Source: Nocardioides sp. (lineage in GTDB: Bacteria > Actinomycetota > Actinomycetes > Propionibacteriales > Nocardioidaceae). Taken from it: 13,080 nt of DNA. The position numbers and the translations under genes are program-made. Shown piece after piece: positions 6,021 to 13,080 of this stretch. The stretch lies in contig JARICB010000012.1 in assembly GCA_029264225.1 (NCBI GenBank), positions 1 through 13,080 of the forward strand, given 5' to 3'. Below the pieces are notes generated by a model, which saw only the letters and a program-made list of their open reading frames with translations, was not told the origin of the DNA and ran no database searches. Every line of letters starts with the position of its first letter. The first letter of the stretch is position 1.

Positions 6021-6026
6021 TAGAGT
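6021..6026 (+). promoter_or_regulatory. -10 element for leaderless pdxT mRNA
   Basis: TAGAGT ends 6 nt before the pdxT GTG (6033), which would start the transcript at or next to the GTG. No Shine-Dalgarno is present. This would let pdxT-yebC be expressed independently of the inserted cassette. Confidence 0.45.
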
Positions 6027-6032
6027 TCCGGC

Positions 6033-6659
6033 GTGATCGGAGTTCTCGCCCTCCAGGGCGACGTGCGGGAGCACCTACGGATGCTGGAAGAAGTCGGCGT
6101 CGAAGCCTTGCCCGTGCGGCGTCCTGTCGAGCTGGCCGCAGTGGAGGGGCTGATCATTCCCGGCGGTGAGTCGACCACGATGATCAGGCTGGCTGGGATC
6201 TTCGGGCTGATCGCTCCGCTCCGGCAGCGGATCGCCGAAGGCATGCCGACGTTCGGCACCTGCGCCGGGATGATCCTGCTGGCGGACCGGATCGAAGACG
6301 GGGCAGCGGGCCAGGAGACGCTGGGCGGCCTCGACATCACGGTCCGGCGCAATGCGTTCGGGCGCCAGGTCGACTCCTTCGAAGAGGACCTGTCGTTGGC
6401 GGGGATCGCCGGGCCGGTGCACGCGATCTTCATCCGGGCGCCATGGGTCGAGTCGGTCGGCGCCGACGTCGAGGTGTTGGCGCGCGTAAGCGACGGACCG
6501 GCCGCCGGTAGGATCGTGGCCGTTCGGCAGGGTCAGTTGATGGCGACCTCCTTCCATCCGGAGGTCGGCGGCGACGCCCGGGTCCACCAGTTGTTCGTGG
6601 ACCTGGTGCGCAGGGCCCGGACCCAGCGACGTACCGACGACGAGACGAAGAGGGACTGA
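6033..6659 (+). CDS. pdxT: Pyridoxal 5'-phosphate synthase glutaminase subunit PdxT
   Basis: Class I glutamine amidotransferase that hydrolyses glutamine and passes ammonia to PdxS. The triad is visible: C77 in FGTCAGM, H175 and E177 in SFHPE. The PGGEST oxyanion-hole region is at 43-48. At 208 aa it is slightly long because of a charged C-terminal tail (about 193-208) rich in Arg/Asp/Thr. It starts at GTG, consistent with the N-terminal IGVLALQGD motif of the family. The stop shares its A with the yebC ATG (TGATG), so the two are translationally coupled. In related genomes pdxT closely follows pdxS; here six cassette genes separate them. Confidence 0.96.
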   Translation: MIGVLALQGDVREHLRMLEEVGVEALPVRRPVELAAVEGLIIPGGESTTMIRLAGIFGLIAPLRQRIAEGMPTFGTCAGMILLADRIEDGAAGQETLGGLDITVRRNAFGRQVDSFEEDLSLAGIAGPVHAIFIRAPWVESVGADVEVLARVSDGPAAGRIVAVRQGQLMATSFHPEVGGDARVHQLFVDLVRRARTQRRTDDETKRD

Positions 6660-7435
6660 TGTCAGGCCACTCCAAGTGGGCGACCACCAAGCACAAGAAG
6701 GCCGTAGTCGACGCCAAGCGAGGCAAGCTGTTCGCCAAGCTGATCAAGAACATCGAGGTGGCGGCCCGACAGGGTGGCGGCGACGTGTCCGGCAACCCGA
6801 CTCTCTTCGACGCGATCCAGAAGGCGAAGAAGAGTTCGGTTCCCAACGACAACATCGACCGTGCGCTCAAGCGAGGTTCGGGAGCAGAGGCCGGCGGCGC
6901 CGAATACTCCACCATCATGTACGAGGTCTACGGGCCGGCCGGTGTGGCCTTCCTGGTCGAGTGTCTGACCGACAACAAGAACCGCGCCGCGATGGAGGTC
7001 CGCACCGCGGTCTCTCGAAACGGGGGCACGCTCGCCGACCCTGGGTCGGTCTCGCGGCTCTTCCACCGCAAGGGCGTCGTGATCGTGCCGAAGTCCCAGG
7101 AGGCCCGCCAGGTCACCGAGGACGACGTGCTCGAAGCGACTCTGGACGCGGGAGCCGAGGACGTCAACGACCTTGATGAGGCGTTCCAGGTGATCTCCGA
7201 GGCAACCGACGTGGTCGATGTGCGCCAGTCCCTCCAGACGGCAGCGATCGACTACGACTCCGCCGACGTGGAGTTCGTGCCCACCATGGAGATCCCCGTC
7301 GATGTCGACGCGGCCACCAAGGTGCTCAAGCTCGCCGACGCGCTCGAAGACCTCGACGACGTACAGAACGTCTTCACCAACGTCAACATCCCCGACGATG
7401 TGATGGCCGCGCTGCACGAGGCCGACGAGGAGTGA
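6659..7435 (+). CDS. yebC: YebC/PmpR family protein
   Basis: A 258-aa cytoplasmic protein of the universal YebC family. These proteins were long annotated as transcriptional regulators, and some members have more recently been linked to relieving ribosome stalling; which applies here cannot be read from sequence. It is full length, begins with the diagnostic [13 protein letters not shown], continues with GKLFAKL and [13 protein letters not shown] (71-83), and has an acidic C-terminal region as usual. The ATG overlaps the pdxT stop by one base, with AAGAGG upstream. It belongs to the conserved pdxT-yebC-ruvC block, although an opposite-strand gene now sits between yebC and ruvC. Confidence 0.95.
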   Translation: MSGHSKWATTKHKKAVVDAKRGKLFAKLIKNIEVAARQGGGDVSGNPTLFDAIQKAKKSSVPNDNIDRALKRGSGAEAGGAEYSTIMYEVYGPAGVAFLVECLTDNKNRAAMEVRTAVSRNGGTLADPGSVSRLFHRKGVVIVPKSQEARQVTEDDVLEATLDAGAEDVNDLDEAFQVISEATDVVDVRQSLQTAAIDYDSADVEFVPTMEIPVDVDAATKVLKLADALEDLDDVQNVFTNVNIPDDVMAALHEADEE

Positions 7436-7436
7436 G

Positions 7437-7461
7437 GTCCGGGGTCGCATTCGGCCCCACC
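7437..7461 (+). terminator. Hairpin between convergent yebC and AbiEi-like gene
   Basis: GGGGTCG (7441-7447) and CGGCCCC (7452-7458) form a 7-bp stem with one G-T wobble and a CATT loop; GGT (7437-7439) and ACC (7459-7461) could extend it past a 2-nt bulge. It begins 2 nt after the yebC stop. There is no T-run. A weaker inverted repeat, GTTCG/CGAAC (7483-7499), could serve the minus-strand gene. Confidence 0.45.
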
Positions 7462-7491
7462 TGCTTGCCCTGCCTTGCCCGGGTTCGCTGG

Positions 7492-8511
7492 CTACGAACG
7501 CCGGCTTACCCGGCTCCGCGACGTTGCCGTTGGACGCGGTACGGCGCCAGGTCGGCGACGGAGGTACCGAACCGTCCGCAGGTGTCGGCGAACTCCCGTC
7601 CGAGTCTGCGCAGTGCCTGGCTCCGCCCGGAGCCCACGTCGACAACGGTGATCCTCGAGACGCCCAGTTTGAAGCCGGTAAGGAAGTCCTGGCGCTGTTT
7701 CTCCCGGAGGAGTCACGCGTGGTGTGTCGCCGGTCAGGTTCTGCTCGGCGTACTTGAGCCCACCGTCGACCTCGAAGACGTGCCGGGCGACCCGCAGGTC
7801 GCAGTAGGCGGTGCGGTGCCCGTCGGTCAGCCCGAACTGGGTCTCGGGCCGTCCGATGCCCAGCTCGAGGACGAGGTCACGCCCCTGGGACTCCAGGTAG
7901 CTCTCAGCACCGGCGTCGGCCATCTCGATGCACCAGCGCACGGTGCGGTTCCCCGGCCAGCACCGCATCCGCGCCAGCACGTCGGCGAGTTCCTCGCGGG
8001 TGCAGCCCAGACGCAGGACGACATCGCAGGCAGCAAGGCCAGCGACCCGACCGTGCTCACGCGCCATGTCGAGGGCGGTGCGTGCGGGGCCAAGAACTCG
8101 GAGTCCGTGGGCCTCGACGACGTCATCATCACGGTAGGCAGCGAGATGGTGCTTGACCCCGGCGCGGACGGCGTCTCCGTGCACCTTCGGGCGGCTGATG
8201 TGCGCGAGTGCCGTCTCGGGGTGGGGCGATCCCATGCCGAGCGCCAGGGACGCCGAGTCGTGACTGAACGCATAGGGGCGGGCCTCGATGGTGAGAGCGG
8301 CTGCGCGGACTCGCAGGAGGGGCTGCGCGCGGAACGGGTCGAGGGCGAGCCAGGCCTGCGCGTCGACGTACACCCCGTGGCGCAGCCGGATCAGCGACTC
8401 CGCCGCGAGGAGGCGCCGTACGTCTTGGTTGGTGAGGCCGTGCTGGACCAACTGCGCGAAAGTGACGAGCCCGTACTGCTTCTGCATCAGTGCTCTGACA
8501 GGAAGGAACAT
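7492..8511 (-). pseudogene. AbiEi-like / DUF559-type protein, C-terminus frameshifted
   Basis: Reads on the minus strand from ATG at 8511. Residues 1-50 resemble the AbiEi antitoxin winged-helix domain (QYGLVTFAQLVQHGLT, then VRRLL and LRHGVYV). The C-terminal half resembles the DUF559/Vsr-like nuclease fold, with E203, D238, E247, D249 and K253 as possible PD-(D/E)XK positions. After V266 the open frame turns into low-complexity Arg/Pro sequence, ending at 7492. In the next frame the expected ending continues as LLREKQRQDFLTGFKLGVSR and stops at TAA (7506-7508). Removing one base (T at about 7713 on the plus strand) restores a 334-aa protein. So it is either a real frameshift or a sequencing error. 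No AbiEii toxin gene is adjacent; solitary genes of this type are common in Nocardioides-like genomes and their role is unknown. Confidence 0.7.
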
Positions 8512-8629
8512 CCCGCCAGCGTTGCGGCCCGCTCCCTCACAGCGCCGACCCCAGCCCTCCGGCCTGTGGAATCCGGCTGGTGTGGGCGCGCTGTGCGCGA
8601 TCTCCGGCCCGTCGGTGGCCCGCCATGCA

Positions 8630-8705
8630 GCTGTAACGCCGTGTTACAGCTTGTTCCACCCCTGCTATTTCCGGGGGGTAGGAGGAGATAACACGGCGTT
8701 ACAGC
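8630..8705. repeat. Long palindromic element with 17-nt perfect arms
   Basis: GCTGTAACGCCGTGTTA (8630-8646) is the exact reverse complement of 8689-8705, around a 42-nt centre containing CCCC-N10-GGGG (8659-8676). The left arm is also part of a smaller perfect palindrome, CTGTAAC-N5-GTTACAG (8631-8649). The right arm has TAAC-N5-GTTA (8689-8701). The two small palindromes are centred 55 nt apart. It could be a pair of operators for an unknown regulator or a dispersed palindromic repeat. Confidence 0.75.
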
Positions 8706-8718
8706 GGCTGCCCGGCAG

Positions 8719-8750
8719 GCGAGCGAGCGAGCGCGCGAGCGAGCAGCGAG
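8719..8750 (+). repeat. GAGC simple-sequence repeat
   Basis: An imperfect tetranucleotide run of GAGC/GCGA units with one GCGC interruption. It looks like slippage-type repeat DNA without a visible function. Confidence 0.6.
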
Positions 8751-8811
8751 GGGGAGCGGTTGGCCCGCGTGTCGTACGGCGCCCCGCCGGGAGTGCGGGA
8801 TAGCGTTGGCC

Positions 8812-8825
8812 CGAACAGACGTTCG
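8812..8825. promoter_or_regulatory. LexA (SOS) box upstream of ruvC
   Basis: CGAACAGACGTTCG contains the actinobacterial LexA core GAAC-N4-GTTC (8813-8824) with complementary outer bases. A -10-like TAGCGT (8801-8806) ends 6 nt upstream, so the box overlaps the expected transcription start, an ideal position for repression. The ruvC ATG is 17 nt downstream. Confidence 0.8.
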
Positions 8826-8841
8826 GACGAAAGGGTGGGTC

Positions 8842-9363
8842 ATGCGGGTGCTCGGGATCGACCCCGGACTGACGCGCTGCGGCGTCGGAGTGGTGGAGGG
8901 CTCGGTCGGTCGACCGCTCACGATGATCGACGTCAACGTGATCCGCACCAGCGCGGGCGAGCAGATCGCGAAGCGGCTGGTCGCCATCGAGGCCGGGCTC
9001 AATGCCTGGATCGAGGAGTACCAGCCGGATGCCGTTGCGGTGGAGCGGGTCTTCGCCCGTTCCGACTCCAGCACCATTATGGGCACTGCCCAGGCCAGCG
9101 GCATCGCGTTGGTGGTCGCGGCCCGGCGTGGCATCCCGGTCGCGCTGCACACCCCCAGCGAGGTCAAGGCCGCCGTCTCCGGCAGTGCTCGCGCCAACAA
9201 GGCTCAGGTCACTGCGATGGTCACCCGTATTCTGCGACTCGACGCACCACCGAAGCCGGCCGATGCCGCCGACGCCCTCGCGCTGGCCATTACCCACGTC
9301 TGGCGTGGTGGCGCTCAAGCCCGAATCGATGCGGCGATGGCCGCAGCCAGGAGTGCTCAGTGA
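8842..9363 (+). CDS. ruvC: Holliday junction resolvase RuvC
   Basis: Dimeric endonuclease that resolves Holliday junctions after RuvAB branch migration. At 173 aa it has the four acidic metal ligands in their family positions: D7 in GIDPGL, E68 in AVERVF, and D141 and D144 in [14 protein letters not shown]. The ATG at 8842 is chosen because the GIDPG strand starts five residues in and AAAGG lies 7 nt upstream. An in-frame TTG at 8806 would add 12 residues and fall inside the SOS box. Its stop overlaps the ruvA start (GTGA). LexA control is likely from the box just upstream. Confidence 0.96.
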   Translation: MRVLGIDPGLTRCGVGVVEGSVGRPLTMIDVNVIRTSAGEQIAKRLVAIEAGLNAWIEEYQPDAVAVERVFARSDSSTIMGTAQASGIALVVAARRGIPVALHTPSEVKAAVSGSARANKAQVTAMVTRILRLDAPPKPADAADALALAITHVWRGGAQARIDAAMAAARSAQ

Positions 9364-9959
9364 TTGCCTTCGTCCGAGGCGAGATTGCCGCCGTGACGCT
9401 GACCAGCGCGATCGTCGAGGTCGGCGGGGTCGGGCTGGAGTTGATGTGTACCCCCGGGACCTTGGCGACCCTCCGGGTGGGCGCGCGCGCGACCCTGCCT
9501 ACCAGCATGGTGGTGCGGGAGGACTCGTTGACCGTCTTCGGCTTCCTCGACGAGGATGAGAAGCAGATCTTCGAGCTGGTACAGACCGCCTCCGGCGTGG
9601 GTCCCAAGGTCGCTCAGGCGATGGTTGCCGTGCTCTCGCCCGACGACCTGCGAGCCGCCGTTGCCGGTGAAGACGTGAAGACCCTGACCCGGGTGCCTGG
9701 CATCGGGCAGAAGGGTGCGCAACGGATCATCCTCGAGCTCAAGGACCGCATCGGTGCACCTACCGGCGCCCGGCTCGCCGGCCAGCCGGCAGCGCAGGTG
9801 GCCACTTGGCGTGACCAGGTGCACCAAGGTCTGGTCGGGCTCGGCTGGTCGACCAAGGAGGCCGAGCAGGCCGTGGACGCAGTCGCGCCGGACGCCGGAG
9901 CCAGCCCCGACGTACCGACCCTGCTGCGTGCTGCCCTGCGCGCCCTGAGCAAGGCGTAA
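9360..9959 (+). CDS. ruvA: Holliday junction branch migration protein RuvA
   Basis: Tetrameric DNA-binding subunit that holds the four-way junction and loads RuvB. It has three domains in 199 aa: an N-terminal OB fold (1-63, starting [10 protein letters not shown]), two helix-hairpin-helix motifs (SGVGPKVA at 78-85 and [11 protein letters not shown] at 113-123), and a C-terminal RuvB-contact domain (about 150-199), separated by an Ala/Gly/Pro linker. The GTG start overlaps the ruvC stop by 4 nt. The stop is followed at once by a GGAGG Shine-Dalgarno for ruvB. Confidence 0.96.
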   Translation: MIAFVRGEIAAVTLTSAIVEVGGVGLELMCTPGTLATLRVGARATLPTSMVVREDSLTVFGFLDEDEKQIFELVQTASGVGPKVAQAMVAVLSPDDLRAAVAGEDVKTLTRVPGIGQKGAQRIILELKDRIGAPTGARLAGQPAAQVATWRDQVHQGLVGLGWSTKEAEQAVDAVAPDAGASPDVPTLLRAALRALSKA

Positions 9960-9969
9960 GGAGGCGACG

Positions 9970-11079
9970 ATGGACTGGGACAGTGACCTCGACAACGACC
10001 TGACCAACGCTGAGCTGACCGCCGCCGAAGCGGCCCACTTCCAACGACTCACCTCCGCCCACGTCGACGGCGAGGGTGACGAGCGTGCGATCGAGGCCGC
10101 CCTGCGCCCCAAGACCCTGGACGAGGTGGTCGGACAGACGCGGGTCCGCGACCAGCTCGGCCTGGTGCTCGAAGCGGCTCGACGGCGCGGCAAGGCGCCC
10201 GATCACGTCCTACTCTCCGGCCCCCCCGGGCTCGGCAAGACCACCCTGGCGATGATCATCGCGGCCGAGATGAGCTCGCCGCTACGCCTCACCAGCGGCC
10301 CGGCCATTACCCACGCCGGCGACCTAGCGGCGATCCTCTCGGGCCTCAACGAAGGCGACGTGCTTTTCGTCGACGAGATCCACCGGATGTCGCGCCCGGC
10401 CGAAGAGATGCTCTACATGGCCATGGAGGACTACCGGGTCGACGTCGTCATCGGGAAGGGCCCGGGCGCTACCGCCATCCCGCTGGAGATCCCGCCGTTC
10501 ACGCTGGTAGGTGCCACTACTCGTGCCGGCCTGCTGCCGGGGCCGCTGCGTGACCGGTTCGGTTTCACCGCACACCTGGAGTACTACGAGCCGCACGAGC
10601 TCGACCTGATCGTGCACCGCTCCGCCGGCCTGTTGGGGGTCGAGCTGATCGCCGACGGCTCGACGGAAATCGCGGGGCGTTCGCGTGGCACACCTCGCAT
10701 CGCCAACCGGCTGCTGCGTCGGGTGCGCGACTTCGCCCAGGTTCGTGCCGACGGCATCGTCACCCTGGAGGTCGCCCGGGCCGCCCTGGAGCTCTACGAG
10801 GTCGACGAATCCGGCCTCGACCGGCTGGACCGTGGCGTCCTCGACGCCCTGTGTCGCCGTTTCGGCGGTGGCCCGGTCGGCATCTCCACGCTGGCGGTCG
10901 CGGTCGGTGAGGAGCGGGAGACGGTCGAGGAAGTGGCCGAGCCGTTCCTGGTGCGCAACGGACTTCTTGCGCGTACGCCGCGTGGCCGGGTCGCTACGCC
11001 AGCGGCGTGGCACCACCTGGGCCTGACGCCGCCGCCGCAGCCGGTCGGAGGAGACATCACGCTGTTCGAGGAGATCTGA
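9970..11079 (+). CDS. ruvB: Holliday junction branch migration ATPase RuvB
   Basis: Hexameric AAA+ motor that drives branch migration with RuvA. At 369 aa it has Walker A GPPGLGKT (84-91), Walker B FVDEIH (133-138), sensor 1 GATTRAG (181-187), an arginine-finger region LRDRFG (193-198), sensor 2 [13 protein letters not shown] (239-251) and the C-terminal winged helix ending near RTPRGRVAT (335-343). An acidic N-terminal extension of about 40 residues precedes the [13 protein letters not shown] segment, which is common in actinobacterial RuvB. The ATG has AAGGAGG a few bases upstream, overlapping the ruvA stop. Third gene of the ruvCAB operon. Confidence 0.97.
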   Translation: MDWDSDLDNDLTNAELTAAEAAHFQRLTSAHVDGEGDERAIEAALRPKTLDEVVGQTRVRDQLGLVLEAARRRGKAPDHVLLSGPPGLGKTTLAMIIAAEMSSPLRLTSGPAITHAGDLAAILSGLNEGDVLFVDEIHRMSRPAEEMLYMAMEDYRVDVVIGKGPGATAIPLEIPPFTLVGATTRAGLLPGPLRDRFGFTAHLEYYEPHELDLIVHRSAGLLGVELIADGSTEIAGRSRGTPRIANRLLRRVRDFAQVRADGIVTLEVARAALELYEVDESGLDRLDRGVLDALCRRFGGGPVGISTLAVAVGEERETVEEVAEPFLVRNGLLARTPRGRVATPAAWHHLGLTPPPQPVGGDITLFEEI

Positions 11080-11104
11080 CTTCGGTCCCTATGCTGGCCG
11101 GGCG

Positions 11105-11110
11105 TACACT
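11105..11110 (+). promoter_or_regulatory. Possible -10 element upstream of yajC
   Basis: TACACT fits TANNNT and lies in the 108-nt gap between ruvB and yajC; the implied leader is about 70 nt. TATGCT at 11090-11095 is an alternative. Neither has a good -35, so a separate yajC promoter is only suggested. Confidence 0.3.
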
Positions 11111-11175
11111 TGAGAGTTGGTCTCGCCGGGCGCTCGTGCAGTCGGCGGATCGATGTCATGTCGGCTCGAACGGTT

Positions 11176-11180
11176 GAGGA
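11176..11180 (+). promoter_or_regulatory. Shine-Dalgarno fixing the yajC start
   Basis: GAGGA is 7 nt before the GTG at 11188. The start at 11110 in the same frame would add 26 polar residues before the membrane helix that normally opens YajC. Confidence 0.65.
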
Positions 11181-11187
11181 ATTCTCT

Positions 11188-11490
11188 GTGCAGAACATCG
11201 GCTCCTTCCTGCCCCTGGTGGCCATCGCGCTGCTCTTCTGGGTGCTCGTGGTGCGTCCCGCCTCTCGTCGGCAGAAGGCCGTCGCGCGACTCCAGGCTGA
11301 ACTGCAGCCCGGCCAGCGCGTGATGCTGACCTCCGGTTTCTACGGCACCATCAGGTCGCTCGCCGACGACCGCGTGCGGGTCGAGATCGCCAGCGGCGTC
11401 GAGGTTGAGGTGGCGCGCGCCGCCGTCGCGGCCGTGGACAACCCCGTAGACCCGGCGCCCGGTGCCGTGCCCTACGAAGAGCTCGACTGA
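11188..11490 (+). CDS. yajC: Preprotein translocase accessory subunit YajC
   Basis: Small single-span inner-membrane protein that associates with SecDF and SecYEG. It is 100 aa, with a membrane helix at about 6-23 (SFLPLVAIALLFWVLVVRP), then basic ASRRQK and a cytoplasmic domain with the family's PGQRVMLTSGFYGTI (about 42-56) and a following V-x-V-E-I-A-S-G-V segment. In actinobacteria yajC is normally followed by secD and secF, then apt; here apt begins 11 nt after the yajC stop. The acidic C-terminus (EELD) looks like a natural end, so yajC itself does not seem truncated. Confidence 0.92.
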   Translation: MQNIGSFLPLVAIALLFWVLVVRPASRRQKAVARLQAELQPGQRVMLTSGFYGTIRSLADDRVRVEIASGVEVEVARAAVAAVDNPVDPAPGAVPYEELD

Positions 11491-11501
11491 GCGCCTCGGA
11501 A

Positions 11502-12047
11502 GTGACTCACGCCAAGGCTCGCGCCGCGATCGAACGCCTGGTCGTCGATGTTCCGGACTACCCCGAGCCGGGGGTCGTGTTCAAGGACATCACACCGCTG
11601 CTCGCCGATCATGAAGGCTTCAGCGCCATCATTGCGGCGATGGCCGACCAGGGCCGCGACGCCCACGGTCGAGTAGTCATCGACAAGGTGGTCGGCATGG
11701 AGGCGCGGGGCTTCATCCTTGCCGCACCGATCGCGTTGGCTCTCGGTGTGGGCTTCGTGCCCGTCCGCAAGGCCGGCAAACTGCCCCGGCGTACGCACGC
11801 GGTCTCCTACTCACTGGAGTACGGCGAGGCCACCCTCGAACTGCACGCAGACGCGATCGCCCCCGGCGAGCGGGTGCTGTTGGTCGATGACGTGCTCGCC
11901 ACGGGAGGCACGATCGCTGCGACTCGTGAACTCGTCGAGGCGTGCGGGGCGACCTGCTCCAGCGTCGCCGTCCTGATGGAGCTCTCGTTCCTTCCCGGGC
12001 GTGAGACCGTCGGAGATCTGCCCGTCACCTCACTCGCGACCATCTGA
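11502..12047 (+). CDS. apt: Adenine phosphoribosyltransferase
   Basis: Purine-salvage enzyme that converts adenine and PRPP to AMP and pyrophosphate in the cytoplasm. At 181 aa it has the conserved PDYPEPGVVFKDITPLL segment (18-34), GMEARGF (65-71), RKAGKLP (89-95) and the PRPP-binding loop VLLVDDVLATGGT (125-137) with D129 and D130. The GTG at 11502 has only a weak GGA upstream; its position fits the family N-terminus and probable coupling to yajC. A relA-family gene follows 37 nt on with its own -10 box. Confidence 0.95.
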   Translation: MTHAKARAAIERLVVDVPDYPEPGVVFKDITPLLADHEGFSAIIAAMADQGRDAHGRVVIDKVVGMEARGFILAAPIALALGVGFVPVRKAGKLPRRTHAVSYSLEYGEATLELHADAIAPGERVLLVDDVLATGGTIAATRELVEACGATCSSVAVLMELSFLPGRETVGDLPVTSLATI

Positions 12048-12072
12048 TCGAAGAGCGACTGGCCGGCGTCAC

Positions 12073-12078
12073 TAGACT
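12073..12078 (+). promoter_or_regulatory. -10 element for leaderless relA mRNA
   Basis: TAGACT ends 6 nt before the ATG at 12085, with no Shine-Dalgarno between them, matching the arrangement at pdxS and pdxT. Confidence 0.5.
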
Positions 12079-12084
12079 GGCGCA

Positions 12085-13080
12085 ATGGCCGAGAAGAGCA
12101 CCGCACCCGTGACGCCGGAGCCGGTGTCCGACGTGCCCGTGTCTGCTCGCAGCATGCGCTCGCGGCTCGCCCGGATCGGTGCCAAGGCGCCGGCCGGCAA
12201 CCCGGTGCTCGAGCCGTTGTTCCGTTCCGTGCGCGCCAACCATCCGAAGGCTGACCTGGCGCTCCTGGAGCGGGCCTACACCGTGGCCGAGACGATGCAC
12301 GGCACCCAGATGCGCAAGAGCGGCGATCCCTACATCACCCACCCGCTGGCCGTCACCACGATCCTGGCCGACATCGGTATGACCGAGCCGACCCTGGTCG
12401 CCGCCCTGCTGCACGACACGGTCGAGGACACGCCCTACACCCTTGAGCAGTTGCGCGAGGAGTTCGGCGACGAGGTGGCCGAGCTCGTCGACGGCGTCAC
12501 GAAGCTCGACAAGGTGCAGTACGGCGACTCTACGCAGGCCGAGACGATCCGCTAGATGATCGTCGCGATGGCCCGCGACATCCGGGTGCTCGTGATCAAG
12601 CTGGCCGACCGGCTGCACAACATGCGCACCCTGCGCTACCTGAAGGCGGAGACGCAGGAACGCAAGGCCCGCGAGACCCTCGACATCTATGCGCCGCTGG
12701 CCCACCGCCTCGGTATGAACACCCTCAAGTGGGAGCTCGAGGACCTCGCGTTCGCGACCCTGCATCCGAAGTTGTACGACGAGATCGTGCGGCTGGTGGC
12801 GCAGCGCGCCCCTTCGCGTGACGTGTTCCTGGCCGAGGTGATCGCGGGGGTCGAGGCCGACCTGCGCGAGGCGAAGATCAAGGCGAAGGTCACCGGCCGA
12901 CCCAAGCACTACTACTCGATCTACCAGAAGATGATCGTCGGCGGCCGCGAGTTCTCCGACATCTACGACCTGGTCGGCATCCGAGTATTGGTCGAGGAGG
13001 ATCGCGAGTGCTACTCGGTGCTCGGTGTCATCCACGCCCGCTGGAACCCGGTGCTCGGACGGTTCAAGGACTACGTCGCG
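12085..13080 (+). pseudogene. relA: Bifunctional (p)ppGpp synthetase/hydrolase (RelA/SpoT family), in-frame TAG at codon 157, 3' end outside window
   Basis: Rel-type stringent-response enzyme that makes and hydrolyses (p)ppGpp. The first 156 codons carry the HD hydrolase part: H86 in YITHP, H110/D111 and E114/D115 in LLHDTVEDT. Codon 157 is TAG (12553-12555), where homologues usually read TIR-K-M. The same frame then continues without any break to the window end with highly conserved sequence: [12 protein letters not shown] (172-183, holding the remaining HD metal ligand D175), YAPLAHRLG (202-210), [13 protein letters not shown] (271-283) and [10 protein letters not shown] (294-303) of the synthetase domain. 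A single base change (for example AAG to TAG) explains it. As read, the product is a 156-aa fragment without a complete hydrolase site or any synthetase. ATG at 12556 follows the stop directly, so reinitiation is conceivable. A sequencing error is at least as likely. Confidence 0.85.
12553..12555 (+). other. Premature TAG inside relA
   Basis: In frame with the relA ATG at 12085 and with the intact downstream sequence. It is immediately followed by ATG (12556). No other gene in the window uses TAG as its evident normal terminator. Confidence 0.9.

Larger units (their letters stand above)
8512..8841. other. 330-nt divergent intergenic region
   Basis: Lies between the AbiEi-like gene (minus) and ruvC (plus). 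It holds an inverted-repeat element at 8630-8705, a GAGC-type simple repeat at 8719-8750, a -10-like TAGCGT at 8801-8806 and a LexA-type box at 8812-8825. I see no convincing gene in it; 8512-8629 shows nothing recognisable. Confidence 0.7.

Noticed and set aside
7432..8691. Plus-strand open frame of about 420 codons over the AbiEi-like gene
   Set aside because: The minus strand encodes recognisable AbiEi/DUF559-like sequence; the plus frame shows no domain and starts at the yebC stop.
8719..8750. GAGC repeats as a CRISPR or regulator array
   Set aside because: Units are 4 nt without spacers; it is simple-sequence DNA.
12553..12555. TAG reassigned to an amino acid in this organism
   Set aside because: Absence of TAG as a normal stop among about 14 genes is expected when TGA dominates, and a single base error explains the codon more simply.
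12025..13035. Minus-strand open frame opposite relA
   Set aside because: Asp/His/Val/Leu-rich shadow of the conserved Rel frame.

Overview
The window is a piece of a high-GC actinobacterial chromosome. It is most likely from the Nocardioidaceae (Nocardioides-like), judged from codon use, GTG starts, near-exclusive TGA stops, TANNNT -10 boxes 6-7 nt before start codons, a GAAC-N4-GTTC SOS box, and the gene order pgsA / pdxS / pdxT / yebC / ruvC-ruvA-ruvB / yajC / apt / relA, which is the conserved actinobacterial backbone. No tRNA, rRNA, CRISPR array or transposase was seen.

Layout. (1) 11-1614: pgsA (phosphatidylinositol-phosphate synthase type) and pdxS (PLP synthase). (2) 1615-6007: an accessory cassette of six genes splits pdxS from its partner pdxT. 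It encodes three small exported proteins with SipW-type ('alternate') signal peptides, one conventionally exported, membrane-anchored protein with a related-looking ectodomain, and two SipW/ER-type Ser-His signal peptidases. It has two half-modules: substrate - peptidase - anchored protein (1800-3639), and substrate - substrate - peptidase (3825-6007). Each is preceded by a copy of the same leader; the two leaders align without gaps at an offset of exactly 2025 nt. The second peptidase carries a C-terminal extension that looks like one of its own substrates. (3) 6033-7435: pdxT and yebC. (4) 7492-8841: an AbiEi/DUF559-like gene on the minus strand, apparently frameshifted, and a 330-nt intergenic region with a palindromic element and an SOS box. 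(5) 8842-11079: ruvC-ruvA-ruvB, tightly coupled and probably LexA-controlled. (6) 11188-13080: yajC, directly followed by apt (the usual secD-secF pair is absent), then relA/rel, which has an in-frame TAG at codon 157 and runs off the window end.

How the genes work together. PdxS and PdxT form PLP synthase although their genes are now about 4.4 kb apart, and pdxT appears to have its own leaderless promoter. The cassette looks like a self-contained surface-fibre or surface-layer export system in the style of TasA/SipW, in which dedicated peptidases release the small beta-rich proteins. RuvABC processes Holliday junctions.

Main points of interest: the peptidase-substrate fusion, the duplicated leader with 11-nt phased repeats, the missing secDF, the nonsense codon in relA, and the palindromic element upstream of ruvC. 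The relA stop and the AbiEi frameshift could be sequencing errors and should be checked against reads before any biology is built on them.
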